Under the pieces are notes generated by a model that made no database searches, had not been told where the DNA came from, and was given only the letters and a program-made list of their open reading frames with translations. A program made the translations under genes and the position numbers. A stretch of 64,000 nucleotides of DNA from Salvator merianae (lineage: Eukaryota; Chordata; Lepidosauria; Squamata; Teiidae). The DNA is taken from contig QVOM02000074.1 of the NCBI GenBank assembly GCA_003586115.2, positions 2,173,870 to 2,237,869 of the forward strand, given 5' to 3'. Below are positions 15,061 through 26,390 of the stretch, one piece after another; position 1 is the stretch's first letter, and every line of letters begins with the position of its first letter.

Positions 15061-15444
15061 GAGAAAAATCATGGTCTCAGAGAACAGACTATTTGAATAA
15101 AAATCACTTGGAGAATATCTGCTTCATGTGTGTAAAAACTTTTCATTCTTATGCAAAATCCAGAAGATAGAGGCAAGAATTACTTAAGACTTAGCTTAAA
15201 TAAAAATGGTGTACCATAACATGGTTCCCTTCCCTACCCCAAAACAACTGGACTTCCACATCCCAGACTGATAAGTCTTTTCTCCTTCCAAAACTATACA
15301 GATTTAAACTAGTTTCTAGGAGTGTAGTAATTCAAGAACTTTGTATATTTCGTCTTCACTGGGTATTTCCTTTCTTACTTGTTCTTCTGTTAGTAAATCC
15401 CCCGACATTTGACTTCCTTTACTTATGGATTGGTTTTGCTCATT

Positions 15445-15600
15445 GCTTTTGCTGTTGTTAGGTATCACCAAGTCGTGGCTGACTCCTGGTTGATTGCATA
15501 GGCACCTCTATGAAGTTTTCTTGGCAAAGATATAGAAGTGGTTTGCCATTGCCTACTTCCAGGAAGAAGCTGGGGATCTGGCAACCCTCTGCTTTTCAGG
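15445..15600. repeat. Ancient interspersed-repeat fragment
   Basis: The words GTTGTTAGGTATCACCAAGTCGTGGCTGACTCC and TTCTTGGCAAAGATATAGAAGTGGTTTGCCATTGCC resemble a dispersed repeat widespread in amniote genomes. I recognise the pattern but cannot name the family from the sequence alone. Confidence 0.4.
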
Positions 15601-16185
15601 CAGTTTGTTCTGTTGGACAGAGCTTAAAACCTTTTGTGACAATGTAGAAGATGAATCTACACTGAAACTTTTTATTATGAGAGAAACACACTTAACTGCA
15701 TCCCTCTGTAAATAACACTTTGGTTAAATTCACGATTCAGCAGTGATGCTGCAGAAAACCTCCATTTGGATTACAGGTGGACTGGTGGTTGCTTTGAGTT
15801 GGTAAAATAAACCCTTTCCCTTCATTCTTTGGTTTTGTGATAATAGCCTCTATTTTACCTTCTCTTTTGCCTTTGCTTAGCCCAAGTTTCCAACGGAGAG
15901 AAATGGAGCAGGAATGCCCTTTTGCAGGTATAAGTCTGTAAGATGGTTTCAAGAGCATGTGAACGAGTGGGTTGCCCAGCAGTAATAGAAACATAGAAAC
16001 ATAGAGTTGGAAGGGACCTCCTGGATCATCAAGTCCAACCCCCTGCTCAATGCAGGATTCCCTAAACCATCCCCGATAAATGGCCGTCCAGTCTCCACTT
16101 GAAGACCTCCATCGAAGGGGAACTCACCACCTCCTGTGGCAACCTATTCCACTGGTTGATCGTACTTACTGTCATAATTTTTTTT

Positions 16186-18830
16186 CTAACATCTAGTCCT
16201 TCCTTGTGCAAGTGAGAACAGGTCTGACCCTTCTGCACTGTGACAGCCCTTTAGGTATTTGTAGACAGCTAGCATGCCCCCTCTCAGTCTTCTTTTTTGT
16301 AGGCTAAACATTCCTAGTTCCTTTAACCGTTCCTCGTAGGACATGGTTTGTAGACTGTCCACCATCTTGGTAGCTCTCCTTTGAACCTGCTCCAGTTTGT
16401 CAGTGTCTTTTTTAAACTGGGGTGCCCAGAACTGGACACAGTACTCCAGATGAGGTCTGACCAAGGCAGAGTAGAGAGGGATAATAACTTCACGCGATCT
16501 GGACTCTATGCTTCTCTTAATACACCCCAGGATTGTGTTTGCCTTTTTTGCAGCTGCTTCGCACTGTTGACTCAAGTTCAATCTATGATCTACTAGGACA
16601 CCCAGATCCTTTTCACATGTGCTGCTGCTCAGCCGGATTCCTCCCATTCTATATGTGTTTTTTTCATTTTTCTTGCCCAGATGTAGTACCTTGCATTTTT
16701 CCTTGTTAAATACCATTCTATTAGTTGCAGCCCATTGTTCAAGTTTTTCTAAATCTTTTTGAATCCTCTCTCTCTCTTCTCTAGTGTTAGCAACTCCCCC
16801 TAGCTTTGTGTCATCAGTAAATTTGATCAGTTTCCCCTCAACTCCCTCATCCAGATCATTTATAAAAATGTTAAACATAACTGGGCCCAGCACAGAGCCT
16901 TGCGGTACACAGCTTGAGACTTTCTTCCAATTGGATGTGCAGCCATTTATAACCACTCTTTGAGTACGATCACTAAGCCAGTTATGAACCCACCTAACAG
17001 TTACCTTGTCAATCCCATATTTGATCATTTTTTCAATGAGGATGGTATGAGATACTTTGTCAAATGCTTTGCTGAAGTCAAGATATACTATGTCTACGGC
17101 ATTTCCCTGATCAACCCATTCAGTGATTTTGTCATAGAAAGTCTGACATGACTTGTTTGTTACAAACCCATGTTCACTACGGTTAATTACTGAATTCCCG
17201 TCCAAATGCTGGCATACATGTTGTTTAATACTTTGTTCAAAAATCTTTCCTGGTATTGAAGTCAGGCTAACAGGCCTGTAGTTCTCTGGGTCCGTCTTCT
17301 TCCCTTTTTTGAAGATAGGGACAACGTTTGCCCTTCTCCAATCATCTGGGACTTCTCCTGTTCTCCATGAATTTTCAAAGATTACAGCAAGTGGTTCAGC
17401 AATAACCCGTGCTAATTCCTTCAGTACCCTAGGATGTAATCCATCTGGACCTGGAGACTTAAATTCATTTAAATTAGCTAAGTATTCCCTTACCCTCTCT
17501 GTTTCGATTATGTGCTTTGATTCTCTTATTCCTTCACTAACGCAACGAAGGTCAGTCGCTGTTATGCTATCTTTCTTAGAGAAAACAGATACAAAATAGG
17601 AGTTCAGAAGCTCAGCCTTCTCAATATCATTTTTTATCAATTCACCAAACCCCTTTTTATTGTTTTTAGTCTCTCTTGCAAGCCTCAATTCATTTCTAGC
17701 TTTAGCTTTTCTGATACTTGCCCTGCAGTTTGTGCAGACTACATTATATTCTTCTTTAGATATATACCCCTCCTTCCATTTCTTGAACATTTCTTTTTTC
17801 CTCTTTAGCAAGTTTTTAAGTTTTGGGTTTATCCACCCTGGTCTCTTTAGATGCTTCCCGTTCTTCTTTCTTTGAGGAATTGTTAAAGATTGTGCATCTA
17901 GTATTGCATTTCGCAAAGTATCCCATCCTTCTTGGACATTTCTATCCTTTAGTACATTCAACCATTTGATCCTTCCTACCCTCCTTCTGAGTCCATCAAA
18001 ATCCACCCGTCTGAAGTCCAACTTTGAAGTCTGAGTCCTCTCAGGCTTTCCTTCCCTTATTATCCAGAATTCAAGGATAGCATGGTCACTGCCTCCTAAG
18101 GTCCCAGAAACTCTGATTTCCTCAACCATTTCCTCCCTGTTGGTAAGAATTAGATCGAGGATAGCCAGTCCTCTTGTTTTCTCCTCCACCTTTTGGTAGA
18201 TGAAGTTGTCAGCAAGAGAGGATAAGAACTTATTAGACTTGTGACTTTTGCCTGAGAGGGATTCCCAACAAATGTCTGGATAGTTAAAATCTCCCATAAG
18301 CACTATGTCATGCTTTCTTGAGAGTTTAGCCATCTGATCTAGAAAGAGAGCATCCATATCTTCTGTTTGTCCAGGGGGCCTATAATAAACTCCTACAATG
18401 GTGTCCTTTCTGTTGTTCTCTCCTTGTATTCTTACCCAGACAGATTCTACCGGGCTTCCATTCTCTGAAACCTGAATCTCTGAGGAGACAAATGCTTTTT
18501 TAACATACAGTGCACTACCCCCTCCTCTTTTGTTAAGTCTGTTTCGCAAAAATAAGTTGTAGCCTTCGATGTCCGTGTTCCATTCGTGTGCGTTATCTCA
18601 CCAGGTTTCCGTAATGCCTATGACATCATATTTATCTTCCTGCGTTAGGATCTCCAGTTCTCCTTTTTTATTTCTCATACTCTGTGCATTGGTGTAGAAG
18701 CATTTTAGTTTGTGACTGATACCTCTTACAAGCTTGACTCCTCCACTTTCCTTACAAACCTTTTGCTTTTGTTCTTTACTTCTACTTCTGCTAGCAAGAA
18801 TATCGCCTGCATTGATTGACTGAGTATTTT
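16186..18830 (-). pseudogene. CR1 ORF2: APE endonuclease and reverse transcriptase, nearly open
   Basis: ORF2 encodes the CR1 endonuclease and polymerase. Reading from about 18830 the frame gives LKCFYTNAQSMRNKK and GITETW, then a TGA at 18600-18598 and continues open for 787 codons to 16186. The endonuclease motifs are GGGSALYVKK, VYYRPPG, LMGDFNYPDICW and GSDHAILEF. RT motifs include SPGPDGLHPRVL, NYRPVSLTSIPGK, VYLDFSKAFDKVSH, VPQGSVLGP and the polymerase box FTDDTKLGG, where FADD is usual; both aspartates are kept. The TAG at 16188-16186 looks like a mutated CAG next to a lengthened A run. Beyond it, WNRLPQEVV continues in the next frame to about 16060, so the last 40 or so residues are cut off. 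Confidence 0.9.
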
Positions 18831-18863
18831 TCTTTGACTTTTTTTTTCCCTTCCCCTTTTGTT

Positions 18864-19829
18864 TTAGTTTAGGTGCAGCCCATCTCTTGCAAGGAGTCCA
18901 TCATATAGGTAGTTTTCTCCATGGTTCAGAAATCCAAATCCTTGCCGATAGCACCACTGACGTAGCCAATTGTTCACCTCAAGAATCCTGTCCCATCTTC
19001 TTTTTCCATGACCATCCACAGGAAGGATAGATGAGAAAACTACTTGTGCTCCCAGTTCCTTCACTTTCTTGCCAAGGTCTTCAAAGTCACTGCAGACGGT
19101 TGCAAAGTCCTTTCTTGCAGTGTCATTTGTGCCTACAAGTATTAGCAGGAATGGGTAGTAGTCCGTAGGACTGAAGAGCCTCGATAAGCTATCAGTCACA
19201 TCTTTGATTCGTGCACCTGGGAGACAGCACACCTCTCGTGAGTTTCTGTCAGGTCTGCAGACAGCTGCCTCCGTTCCTCTCAAAAGGGAATCTCCCACAA
19301 CCACCACTCTCCTGTTCTTCTTCACAGTACCACTTCTATCTCTCCGTTCAAGAGGTTTCTGGCTGCATAGCGGAGTGCTCTTTGTGGATAGTGTAGTCAT
19401 GTCTTGAGGAATGTCTTCGTTGTTCTCCTGACTGAGGGGCTGGAACCGGTTCTTAAGTTGTAAAGGTGCTGAATATCGCCTGATCTTCCTGCTTCTTTGG
19501 GTCACATGCTTCCATCCATCAGCTTCTGCAGGTACAGCAAGATTTTCTTCTATTGCATCATTCCGAAGAGTTTCCTCAGCTCTATCGAGGAAGTTCTCAT
19601 CTTCCCTAATCAGCTTCAGTGTGGCCACTTTCTCCTCAAGACTTTTCACTCTTTCTTCCAGGAGAGACACAAGCTTGCATTTGTGGCAGGTGAAGTTTAG
19701 TTCCTCTTCCAGAAGGGATGTAAACATGAAGCATACATTGCAGCTAACAATATAGCTCTTCTCCTGTTCCATATTGTGCGGAGTCGTTTGATGTTTTTCT
19801 TTCTGGTTCACTGATAGTTGAGCAGCCAA
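18864..19829 (-). CDS. CR1 ORF1: zinc-binding, coiled-coil and SGNH esterase protein
   Basis: An intact 321-codon frame from ATG at 19829 to TAA at 18866-18864. An N-terminal cysteine motif (CNVC near residue 31 and CHKC near 49) suggests zinc or nucleic-acid binding. A short coiled coil follows (LLEERVKSLEEKVATLK). The C-terminal half is an SGNH/GDSL-type esterase: VVVVGDSLLRG near residue 176 (nucleophile Ser), VGTNDTARKD near 233 (Asn) and ARDGLHLN at the end (catalytic Asp/His). This domain architecture is known for CR1 ORF1 proteins and is thought to help the particle interact with lipid or RNA. Ending on DGLHLN is normal for the family, so the protein is probably complete. It is a transposon gene, not a host gene. 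Confidence 0.88.
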   Translation of the reverse strand: MAAQLSVNQKEKHQTTPHNMEQEKSYIVSCNVCFMFTSLLEEELNFTCHKCKLVSLLEERVKSLEEKVATLKLIREDENFLDRAEETLRNDAIEENLAVPAEADGWKHVTQRSRKIRRYSAPLQLKNRFQPLSQENNEDIPQDMTTLSTKSTPLCSQKPLERRDRSGTVKKNRRVVVVGDSLLRGTEAAVCRPDRNSREVCCLPGARIKDVTDSLSRLFSPTDYYPFLLILVGTNDTARKDFATVCSDFEDLGKKVKELGAQVVFSSILPVDGHGKRRWDRILEVNNWLRQWCYRQGFGFLNHGENYLYDGLLARDGLHLN

Positions 19830-20100
19830 CCTCCAGCAATCTTTCAGGTTGCAGTGACCTTCAACTTCCTTGCAGTATGCACTAGGAGTATGCTATTTAT
19901 GATACGCTGCTATGTGTTTACATAGCTCCTCTGAGTCCTCTGAGTCACCAAAAACAGGAAACTCCTCTCTCCTCAGACCATGTGCTCACGCCGTGTGCTT
20001 CTTTTTTGTGTTCTTTTTTGATAGAAGAGAAGTTGATACCGTGTGCTTCTCTTTGCCCTCTTTCAAAAAAAAGCACCCTCCTTCTACTTTAACCAAGCAG

Positions 20101-20757
20101 GAACTGGCCTGCTTATTATTGGCAATATTAGGATGAAGGAGAGAATGGTATCTGGGTCTGGAACCAAATGAAGTCAACCAAATGAATGCCTACACGCTTG
20201 CTTTCTGCCAATAAAGTAGTTTCTACCTCAGAGCCTTGTTTCATGTTACTCTAAAGGATCTTGGGCTTGGTGGCCTTGAGGTTTGCACAGTTGTGGGGGG
20301 AAAGGACTTCCAGTTTGCTTGTTGTTACAAAGTGCACACGGGAGATTTAAAAAAAAATTTAAGGAACATTTTTCTTCTCTGCAAGTCACAGAACATGTAA
20401 TTTTCTTACATTCAATACCAACGTTGAACTGATATTATCTGTACTGTTCTTATCTATGAGAAATAGTTCCAGCTATGAATGAAGACTACCAGAACTCTGA
20501 GTACAGTAACTCCCCATGTTAAATAAATTTGGTTTGCACAGTTTCAGTGTAACACAATTTACTAATTGAGACCTTGTTTCGGTATTAAGAGGTATTAAGC
20601 ATCCTTATTTCACTTTAATACATTTTCCCTAACATTGAAGGTCTAGTGCTCACTTAAAGTGAATTTTGCTTTAAGCAATGACTTATTGAAACAGTTAAAT
20701 GAGGCCCTACCAGAGGTACTACAACACAAATTTATTTACAGCATTATGTGACTCATT
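20101..20757. other. Intron sequence, nothing recognised
   Basis: No gene, RNA gene or repeat that I can name lies between the CR1 5' end and the GC-rich transposon at 20758. Confidence 0.5.
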
Positions 20758-21285
20758 GGGCCTGTTCGCACTTGTAACTAGCAAGCATCAAGGATGCTTG
20801 CTTGACAAGTGCATTCGCACAGGCCGACGGCCATAACGACTGGCAGCGGACCTCATTCGCCACCGATCATTACTATCTCCGGACAGGTAAAAAGGTGTCC
20901 AAATCCTCACCTGAAGCTCAAAGTGAGTTTCAGGTGAGGATTCGTTCGCACCTACCTTCCTTTCCACGGCGGCGGCCATCTTCTGGGCGATAAGCCCGCC
21001 CATCACGCATGTGTGATCATGTGATCACGCAATGCATGATGGGCAATGGGGCCTACTCCTTCGCGTGGGCCCAAATGGGCCCATGCCGCCGCGATCGGGC
21101 CTAGGCCACCAGATGGGGCCACGCTGCGCCCCGTCCGGCATTTCGGTGCCCGATCACAGGCGCGAAGGGCGGTCACCGTGGCAGCGGCCTACAAAGCGTC
21201 AGGCTGCTGCCATGGCGACAGGGAGACCCGCGCGGTGCGCACGATGATGATGCAATCGTGTGTGCACACTGGGCCTCTCCCCCCT
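20758..21285 (+). mobile_element. GC-rich MITE (GGGCCTGTTCGCACT-TIR family), right end missing
   Basis: It starts GGGCCTGTTCGCACTTG, then ACTAGCAAGCATCA, and follows the same order as 60277-60912: TCACCTGAAGCTCAAAGTGAG, GGCGGCGGCCATCTTCTG, the near-palindrome around GTGATCACGCAATGCATGATGGGC, then the GC-rich core. The expected right terminus is not found, so the copy is truncated or rearranged near 21285. It has no coding capacity. Its high CpG content makes it resemble a CpG island. Confidence 0.75.
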
Positions 21286-21301
21286 CCGTAGCGGGATCAG
21301 G

Positions 21302-21363
21302 CCTTTATAACCCTCTGTGGGCTGGGCCATATCCTTTATAACCCTCTGTGGGCTGGGCCATAT
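21302..21363. repeat. 31-bp tandem duplication, two identical copies
   Basis: A unit beginning CCTTTATAACCCTCTGTGGG occurs twice head to tail (21302-21332 and 21333-21363) with no mismatch. An AT-rich stretch of TTATTATTTA repeats follows at 21388-21468. Confidence 0.9.
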
Positions 21364-21849
21364 CAATCCTGTGGGCCATAGGTGTGTTTTATTATTATTT
21401 AGTATTTTTATTTCATTTATTATTTATTATTTACTATTTGTTATTTATTATTATTTACTATTTATCAGACATGGACCTTTGCTTTTTAGCTCAGTCCTAA
21501 CACTTCTGTATTAATCCCAAGAAGACTTCATCTTACTCTGGAAGAAACTTGATGTTACCCTAGTGTGTTGCCCAGCTCTACCTTGCGCCCTTAAAACTTC
21601 CAATATCTGCTCTCCTGCCAAATTGCCAAGCTCCTGTGCTCCCCTGTCACTGCTCCAAGTTCTTGTGCATTGTTGCTGCTGCTGCTGTTGTACCTGAGCC
21701 TGCTTACTCCTGAACCCTTAAAAATCGTCTCTGCTCCTCTTACCAGAAAAGTTTCCAGCCCTAAGTCCTGGTCCTGCTTCTGTCTCCTCTCACATTGCAA
21801 GGCTCCTGACTCTAGTCCCCAGCCACCAACCTCCTACTTTCTACCCTAG

Positions 21850-23499
21850 GGCCGCGTTCTGACACGGCATTTAATCAGTTTACAGGCCGTCTTCAGTTCT
21901 CGTTGGCCCGACATGATCTTGCCGTTCCGTAGTTTTTCTGGACTAAATTGGCGAAATCCGGACTACTTTGTATTCGGATTTAATGAAGTCTCAAGCCATT
22001 CCAGATCGCTAGCCCGTTTTACTTTGCAATGTGGGAACGAGGAAGGAGACTATTTGGGAGGGATCGTACTTTTGGGAGGGCGTGCAGAGGGAGGGATCCC
22101 CATTTCCTGCCATCCAATGACCAACTTTGTTGTCACGTTATGCTGAGGGGGGGGTCAGCAGGGATGAGTGGGCAGGGAGCACAGTACTTCCTTGTTTCTA
22201 GGCAAGCAGACGCACACGCGTGCGCCGGGACAAGTTGGATGGGAGGTTTTCTCTTTCCCGCCCTCATACTGAGGCTGCCTAGAATTCTGTAGACGTTCAG
22301 ACTCAGCTAAGGCAGCAGCAGCAGTTTCCCACCTTTCTAGCCGTGCAGACACAAATGCACGCACAGGGACAAACCGATAAAATTTTCTTTTCCTTCTACA
22401 GATTTGCGCTACTTCAGAGGTCCGCAGAACCATAGCAGCATCTCCCCTCTTTTCTACATATGCAGATTCCAAGCTGCTTGGACAAGGTGCTTAGTTTTAA
22501 TTATTTAATCTCTATTCTTGGTGTCTGCATGCCTAGAAGCAAGAGGGGAGGTGCTGCTATTGTTCTGCGGAGNNNNNNNNNNNNNNNNNNNNNNNNNNNN
22601 NNNNNNNNNNNNNNNNNNNNNNNNNNNNNNNNNNNNNNNNNNNNNNNNNNNNNNNNNNNNNNNNNNNNNNNNNNNNNNNNNNNNNNNNNNNNNNNNNNNN
22701 NNNNNNNNNNNNNNNNNNNNNNNNNNNNNNNNNNNNNNNNNNNNNNNNNNNNNNNNNNNNNNNNNNNNNNNNNNNNNNNNNNNNNNNNNNNNNNNNNNNN
22801 NNNNNNNNNNNNNNNNNNNNNNNNNNNNNNNNNNNNNNNNNNNNNNNNNNNNNNNNNNNNNNNNNNNNNNNNNNNNNNNNNNNNNNNNNNNNNNNNNNNN
22901 NNNNNNNNNNNNNNNNNNNNNNNNNNNNNNNNNNNNNNNNNNNNNNNNNNNNNNNNNNNNNNNNNNNNNNNNNNNNNNNNNNNNNNNNNNNNNNNNNNNN
23001 NNNNNNNNNNNNNNNNNNNNNNNNNNNNNNNNNNNNNNNNNNNNNNNNNNNNNNNNNNNNNNNNNNNNNNNNAAAAAAAAACAAAAACCAAACAACCAGC
23101 CACCCTCCCAAAGCAGTTTCTCTCCACACCTTGCTTTGATTCCTTGTTTAGATCTAACAAGGAGGTTAGGAGGCTTTTTTCTTTTAATTTAAAGAAGAGT
23201 TTGTAAAGGGCAGGAATCCCCCCAAAAAGGGTAGAGCTTGACTTTCCCGCCCCTGTGACATCAAGATTTGAACGTAGGGACTGCAGCCAATCACTGACTT
23301 CCCAGGGAGGCAAATTTGACGAGGGGTGGAGGTGGAAAAGGTACTGTTTCTCCGTGCCAAGCACGGGAAACATCAGTGTGGGAACGAGCAAGTACGAATT
23401 GAGTCCGTGTTAAACTGTAACTGTGGGAACGATCAGAAGATGAATTCAGTCCTTGTACTCTTCCGATATGGATTAAATTTACGATGTCAGAACGCAGCC
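21850..23499 (-). mobile_element. Non-autonomous DNA transposon, family 1 (long form), copy B, with assembly gap
   Basis: An element flanked by a perfect 3-bp duplication TAG (21847-21849 and 23500-23502). The left end is GGCCGCGTTCTGACACGG; the right end in reverse is GGCTGCGTTCTGACATCG. It is inverted relative to the copies at 12353 and 47871: its right 300 bp correspond to their left end, including the CCAAT/GC-box block at 23244-23296. The middle differs and matches 24257-25782 instead. The span includes 500 N, so the true length is unknown. No transposase is seen. Confidence 0.85.
22573..23072. other. Assembly gap (500 N)
   Basis: Exactly 500 N, a usual placeholder for a gap of unknown size. 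It lies inside a repeat whose sister copy (24257-25782) is complete, so open frames reported across it are artefacts. Confidence 0.99.
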
Positions 23500-24256
23500 T
23501 AGGACTTGTTCTGCTCCCTGTTGTTTGGTTCCAGCTCTCAAGTTCTAATATGCCCCCTATGACCAGATGCTGGCTCTTATTCCTTAGTTCTCAACTAGCA
23601 CCAATCCAAAAAAATAGACTGGTTAGGCATTTAAAATACTTTTTAAAAGATACCCACCAGTCAGTGAAAGGGGGAGTGTTAACTGCTGTAGGAACCTCAA
23701 TAGGGAAAGGTAAGGAAGAAGGTGCAATTGAAGCAGACAAAAAAGATTTTAAGGGCAAAAGGAGGCAGATTGTGGGAGGAGCAAGGATGAGGAAAATAGG
23801 ATTGAAGGGCCAGGGGAGCTAAGGCAGGAATGCAGGGGTGAGGAAATAGATCATTTTATTCTAATGGAACGGGGACCATTTGTTCAAAATTAGACACAAG
23901 GCCTTTTTATAAGGGCTTTTTGTCTTAAATTTCACTAAGAATGCTCAGTTTCAAATTAGAACATTCTGAATTTGTACAGCGCTGTTAGGTCTCTGTGGAG
24001 CTGCCACTGAAAATCATTCAAGGCTGGAGCTAGCACAGAATTCAGTATCAAAGCTGCTAACTGGTGTTTCTGGCACACATCATGTTGTCCTCCCTACTGG
24101 GATCCACCAGACAGGATCACAATATATCATTCAGTGCCAAGGAATGTCTGTTTACTCAAGTTTTTGACAATTAAGGTGTCTCTCCGGCATTCTGCTGTAT
24201 TGCAGGGCATGAAGTTATGGAAATTCCACTGAGGTCCATGGCAGATTTTCTGTCTG

Positions 24257-25160
24257 GGGCAGTGTTCCAACACGGCATTTAGTTTACAGGCCATCTTTAG
24301 TTCCCACTGGCCCAACATGATCTTGCTTTGCCATAGTTTTTCTGGACCTAAATTGGTGAAATCCGGACTACTTTGCATTCGGATTTAATGAGTTCTCAAG
24401 CCGTTCCAGATCGCTAGCCCACTTTACTTTGCGATGTGAGAATGTGGAAGGAGACTATTTGGGAGGGATTGTAATTTTGGGTGTGTTGTGCAGAGGGAGG
24501 GATCCCTATTTCCTCCCGTCCAATGACCGACTTTGTTGTGGGCGTTATGCTCGGGGGGTGGGCAGGCACCGGGGTCAGCAGGGATGAGTGGACAGGGAGC
24601 ACAGTACTTCCTCCTTTCTGGGCATGCAGACACACACGCACGCGCAGGGACAAGCTGGATGGGAAGTTTTCTCTTTCCCGCCCTCCAACTGAGACTGCTG
24701 AGAGTTCTGTAGTCACTCAGACTTGGTTAAAACAGTAGCAGCAGTTTCCCTGCTTTTTAAACGTGCAGACACACACACGCACAGGGACAAGCCGGACAGC
24801 AAGTTTTCTTTCCCTTCTACAGATTTGCACAACTTCAGAACTCCACTGAACAGTAGCAGCACCTCCCCTCTTTTTTCTAGGCATGCAGACACCAAGAACA
24901 GAGAAGGCGTAAGTGGAGGACTTTCACCTTCTCTGTTCTTGGAGTCTGCATATGTAGAAAAGAGGAAAGGCGCTGCTACTGCTATATGGAGCTCTGAACT
25001 TGCGCAATTCTGTAAAAGGGAAAGAAAACTTGCTGTGGGGCATGGCAGGCTGAAGAGCTGACAGGACAGCAAGAGCAAGGGGAAGCCTGCTAAAAGGCTT
25101 CCTACCTCGTGCCTATCTTGACCACTCTTCTGCTCCACCTCTCTGCAACATAGCCCCCTC

Positions 25161-25202
<42 letters not shown>

Positions 25203-25782
25203 AACACATGGAATGCTGCATGTAAGTCGGCAGCTGAGGAAGAACTGGGGGGGGGGAGTTGAGAGGATTGTTAACACAGAGAGAGAGCTGAGGGAGTACT
25301 TTTTTGTTGGGATGAGAGAAATTTTATTATTCTTATTTTTAAAGCATGGAAAAGCAAAAAAGACAAAAACCAAACAACATGCCACCCTCCCAAAGCAGTT
25401 TCTCGCCACACCTTGCTTTGGTCCCTTGTTTAGGGTCTAACAAGGAGATTAGCAGGCTTTTTTTCTTTTAATTTAAAGAAGTGTTTGTAAAGGGCAGGAA
25501 TCCCCCCAAAAGGGCAGAGCTTGACTTTCCCGCCCCTGTGAAGTCAAGATTTGAACATTGGGACTGCAGCCAATCACTGACTGCCCAGGGAGGGGAATCT
25601 GGCGAGGGGTGGATGCAGACAAAATACAGTTTCCCTGTGCCAAGCACAGGAAACATCAGTGTGAGAACGAGCAAGTCCTAATTGAGTCCGTGTTAAAAAT
25701 GCAAGTGTGGAAATGATCAGAAGACGAATTCAGTCCTCATACTCTTCTGATACAGATTAAATTTACGATGTTGGACTGCGCC
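24257..25782 (-). mobile_element. Non-autonomous DNA transposon, family 1 (long form), copy C
   Basis: A 1.5-kb element flanked by a 3-bp duplication CTG (24254-24256 and 25783-25785). The left end is GGGCAGTGTTCCAACACGG; the right end, reversed, is GGCGCAGTCCAACATCG. It has the same orientation and middle region as the gapped copy at 21850. The middle contains two related blocks about 160 bp apart (GCAGACACACACGCACGCGCAGGGACAAG at 24627 and a similar text at 24766), a long hairpin at 24876-24970 and a CT/CA microsatellite. The CCAAT/GC-box block lies at 25528-25577. No transposase frame is seen. Confidence 0.85.
25158..25207. repeat. (CT)n(CA)n microsatellite
   Basis: About 25 bases of CT repeat run straight into about 20 bases of CA repeat, inside transposon copy C. 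Such a tract may hinder assembly of the sister copy, whose gap covers this place. Confidence 0.95.
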
Positions 25783-26305
25783 CTGTTGGATTACTCCTTT
25801 AGCCTTTTCCTTTCCAATCAGCTTCCATATAGAGTGAGCATTTCATCCAAAGGTCTTCTGAGTTCTAGCCTAGTGCTCTTAACCACTGGGCCACTAAAGG
25901 GCTTCTTAACACTTCATCATCATTATTATTTTAAAGTTTTAAATGACTGTTATATTGTTTTACTTTATAGATTTTTATTTATTTAATTCTTTTGATCTTG
26001 TTATCTGCGGATTTTTTTGATAAATGTTTGAAATTAATTAACAAATCCATTCTTAGCAGTCTGTTAGATCATCCAGTAAGCCTTATTGAGACAAGGATCT
26101 TGATTAGGATTTCTCTCACTGAAAGCCATCATTCTAACTGTTGTTATCACATTAGGTGTAATTCATCTGGAATGGCATGAAATACAGGAGGGAATTTTGG
26201 TCTGCTTATAAAACAAATCAGAAGTAAATAAAGGAGATTTCCAGTCTTCTTAGAATGGAACCTTCAAGAAATTGGAACACAAAAGCTTAGTGACAAGAGA
26301 CTCAC

Positions 26306-26390
26306 CCATATTTAAGTTGATCAATATATTCTGATCTCTTTTTATATGCAGAGGCTTCTACTTGTAAAGGGGCAAGAGATGCAATGACTT
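26306..26390 (-). CDS. ARHGEF5: ARHGEF5 exon (85 nt)
   Basis: An internal exon with the acceptor TTTATTTTCAG before 26390 and the donor ATGG/GTGAGT at 26306/26305. It enters in phase 1, because the C left by the giant exon plus AA makes a Gln codon. It encodes VIASLAPLQVEASAYKKRSE and YIDQLKYG, and leaves two bases for the next exon (GG plus A gives Gly). The exon has no stop only in this frame, and its phases fit both neighbours, which is strong evidence that it is real. I do not recognise a domain in it. It lies in the linker between the acidic N-terminus and the autoinhibitory helix. Confidence 0.82.

Larger units (their letters stand above)
15986..20100 (-). mobile_element. Near-full-length CR1 LINE
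   Basis: A roughly 4.1-kb CR1 retrotransposon on the minus strand. Its order is 5'UTR (about 20100-19830), ORF1 (19829-18864), ORF2 (about 18830 to 16060) and a 3' end at 15986, where the plus strand shows the typical ATAGAAACATAGAAACATAGAGTTGG tail and AAGGGACCTCCTGGATCATC text. Full-length CR1 copies are rare because most are 5'-truncated. This one has a fully open ORF1 and an ORF2 with only two evident lesions, so it inserted recently on the scale of this genome. It sits in a 12-kb ARHGEF5 intron in the sense orientation. Confidence 0.9.

Noticed and set aside
22460..23391. Several open frames of 190-296 codons spanning the N block
   Set aside because: They consist mostly of unknown residues over the 500-N gap; no real coding sequence is shown.
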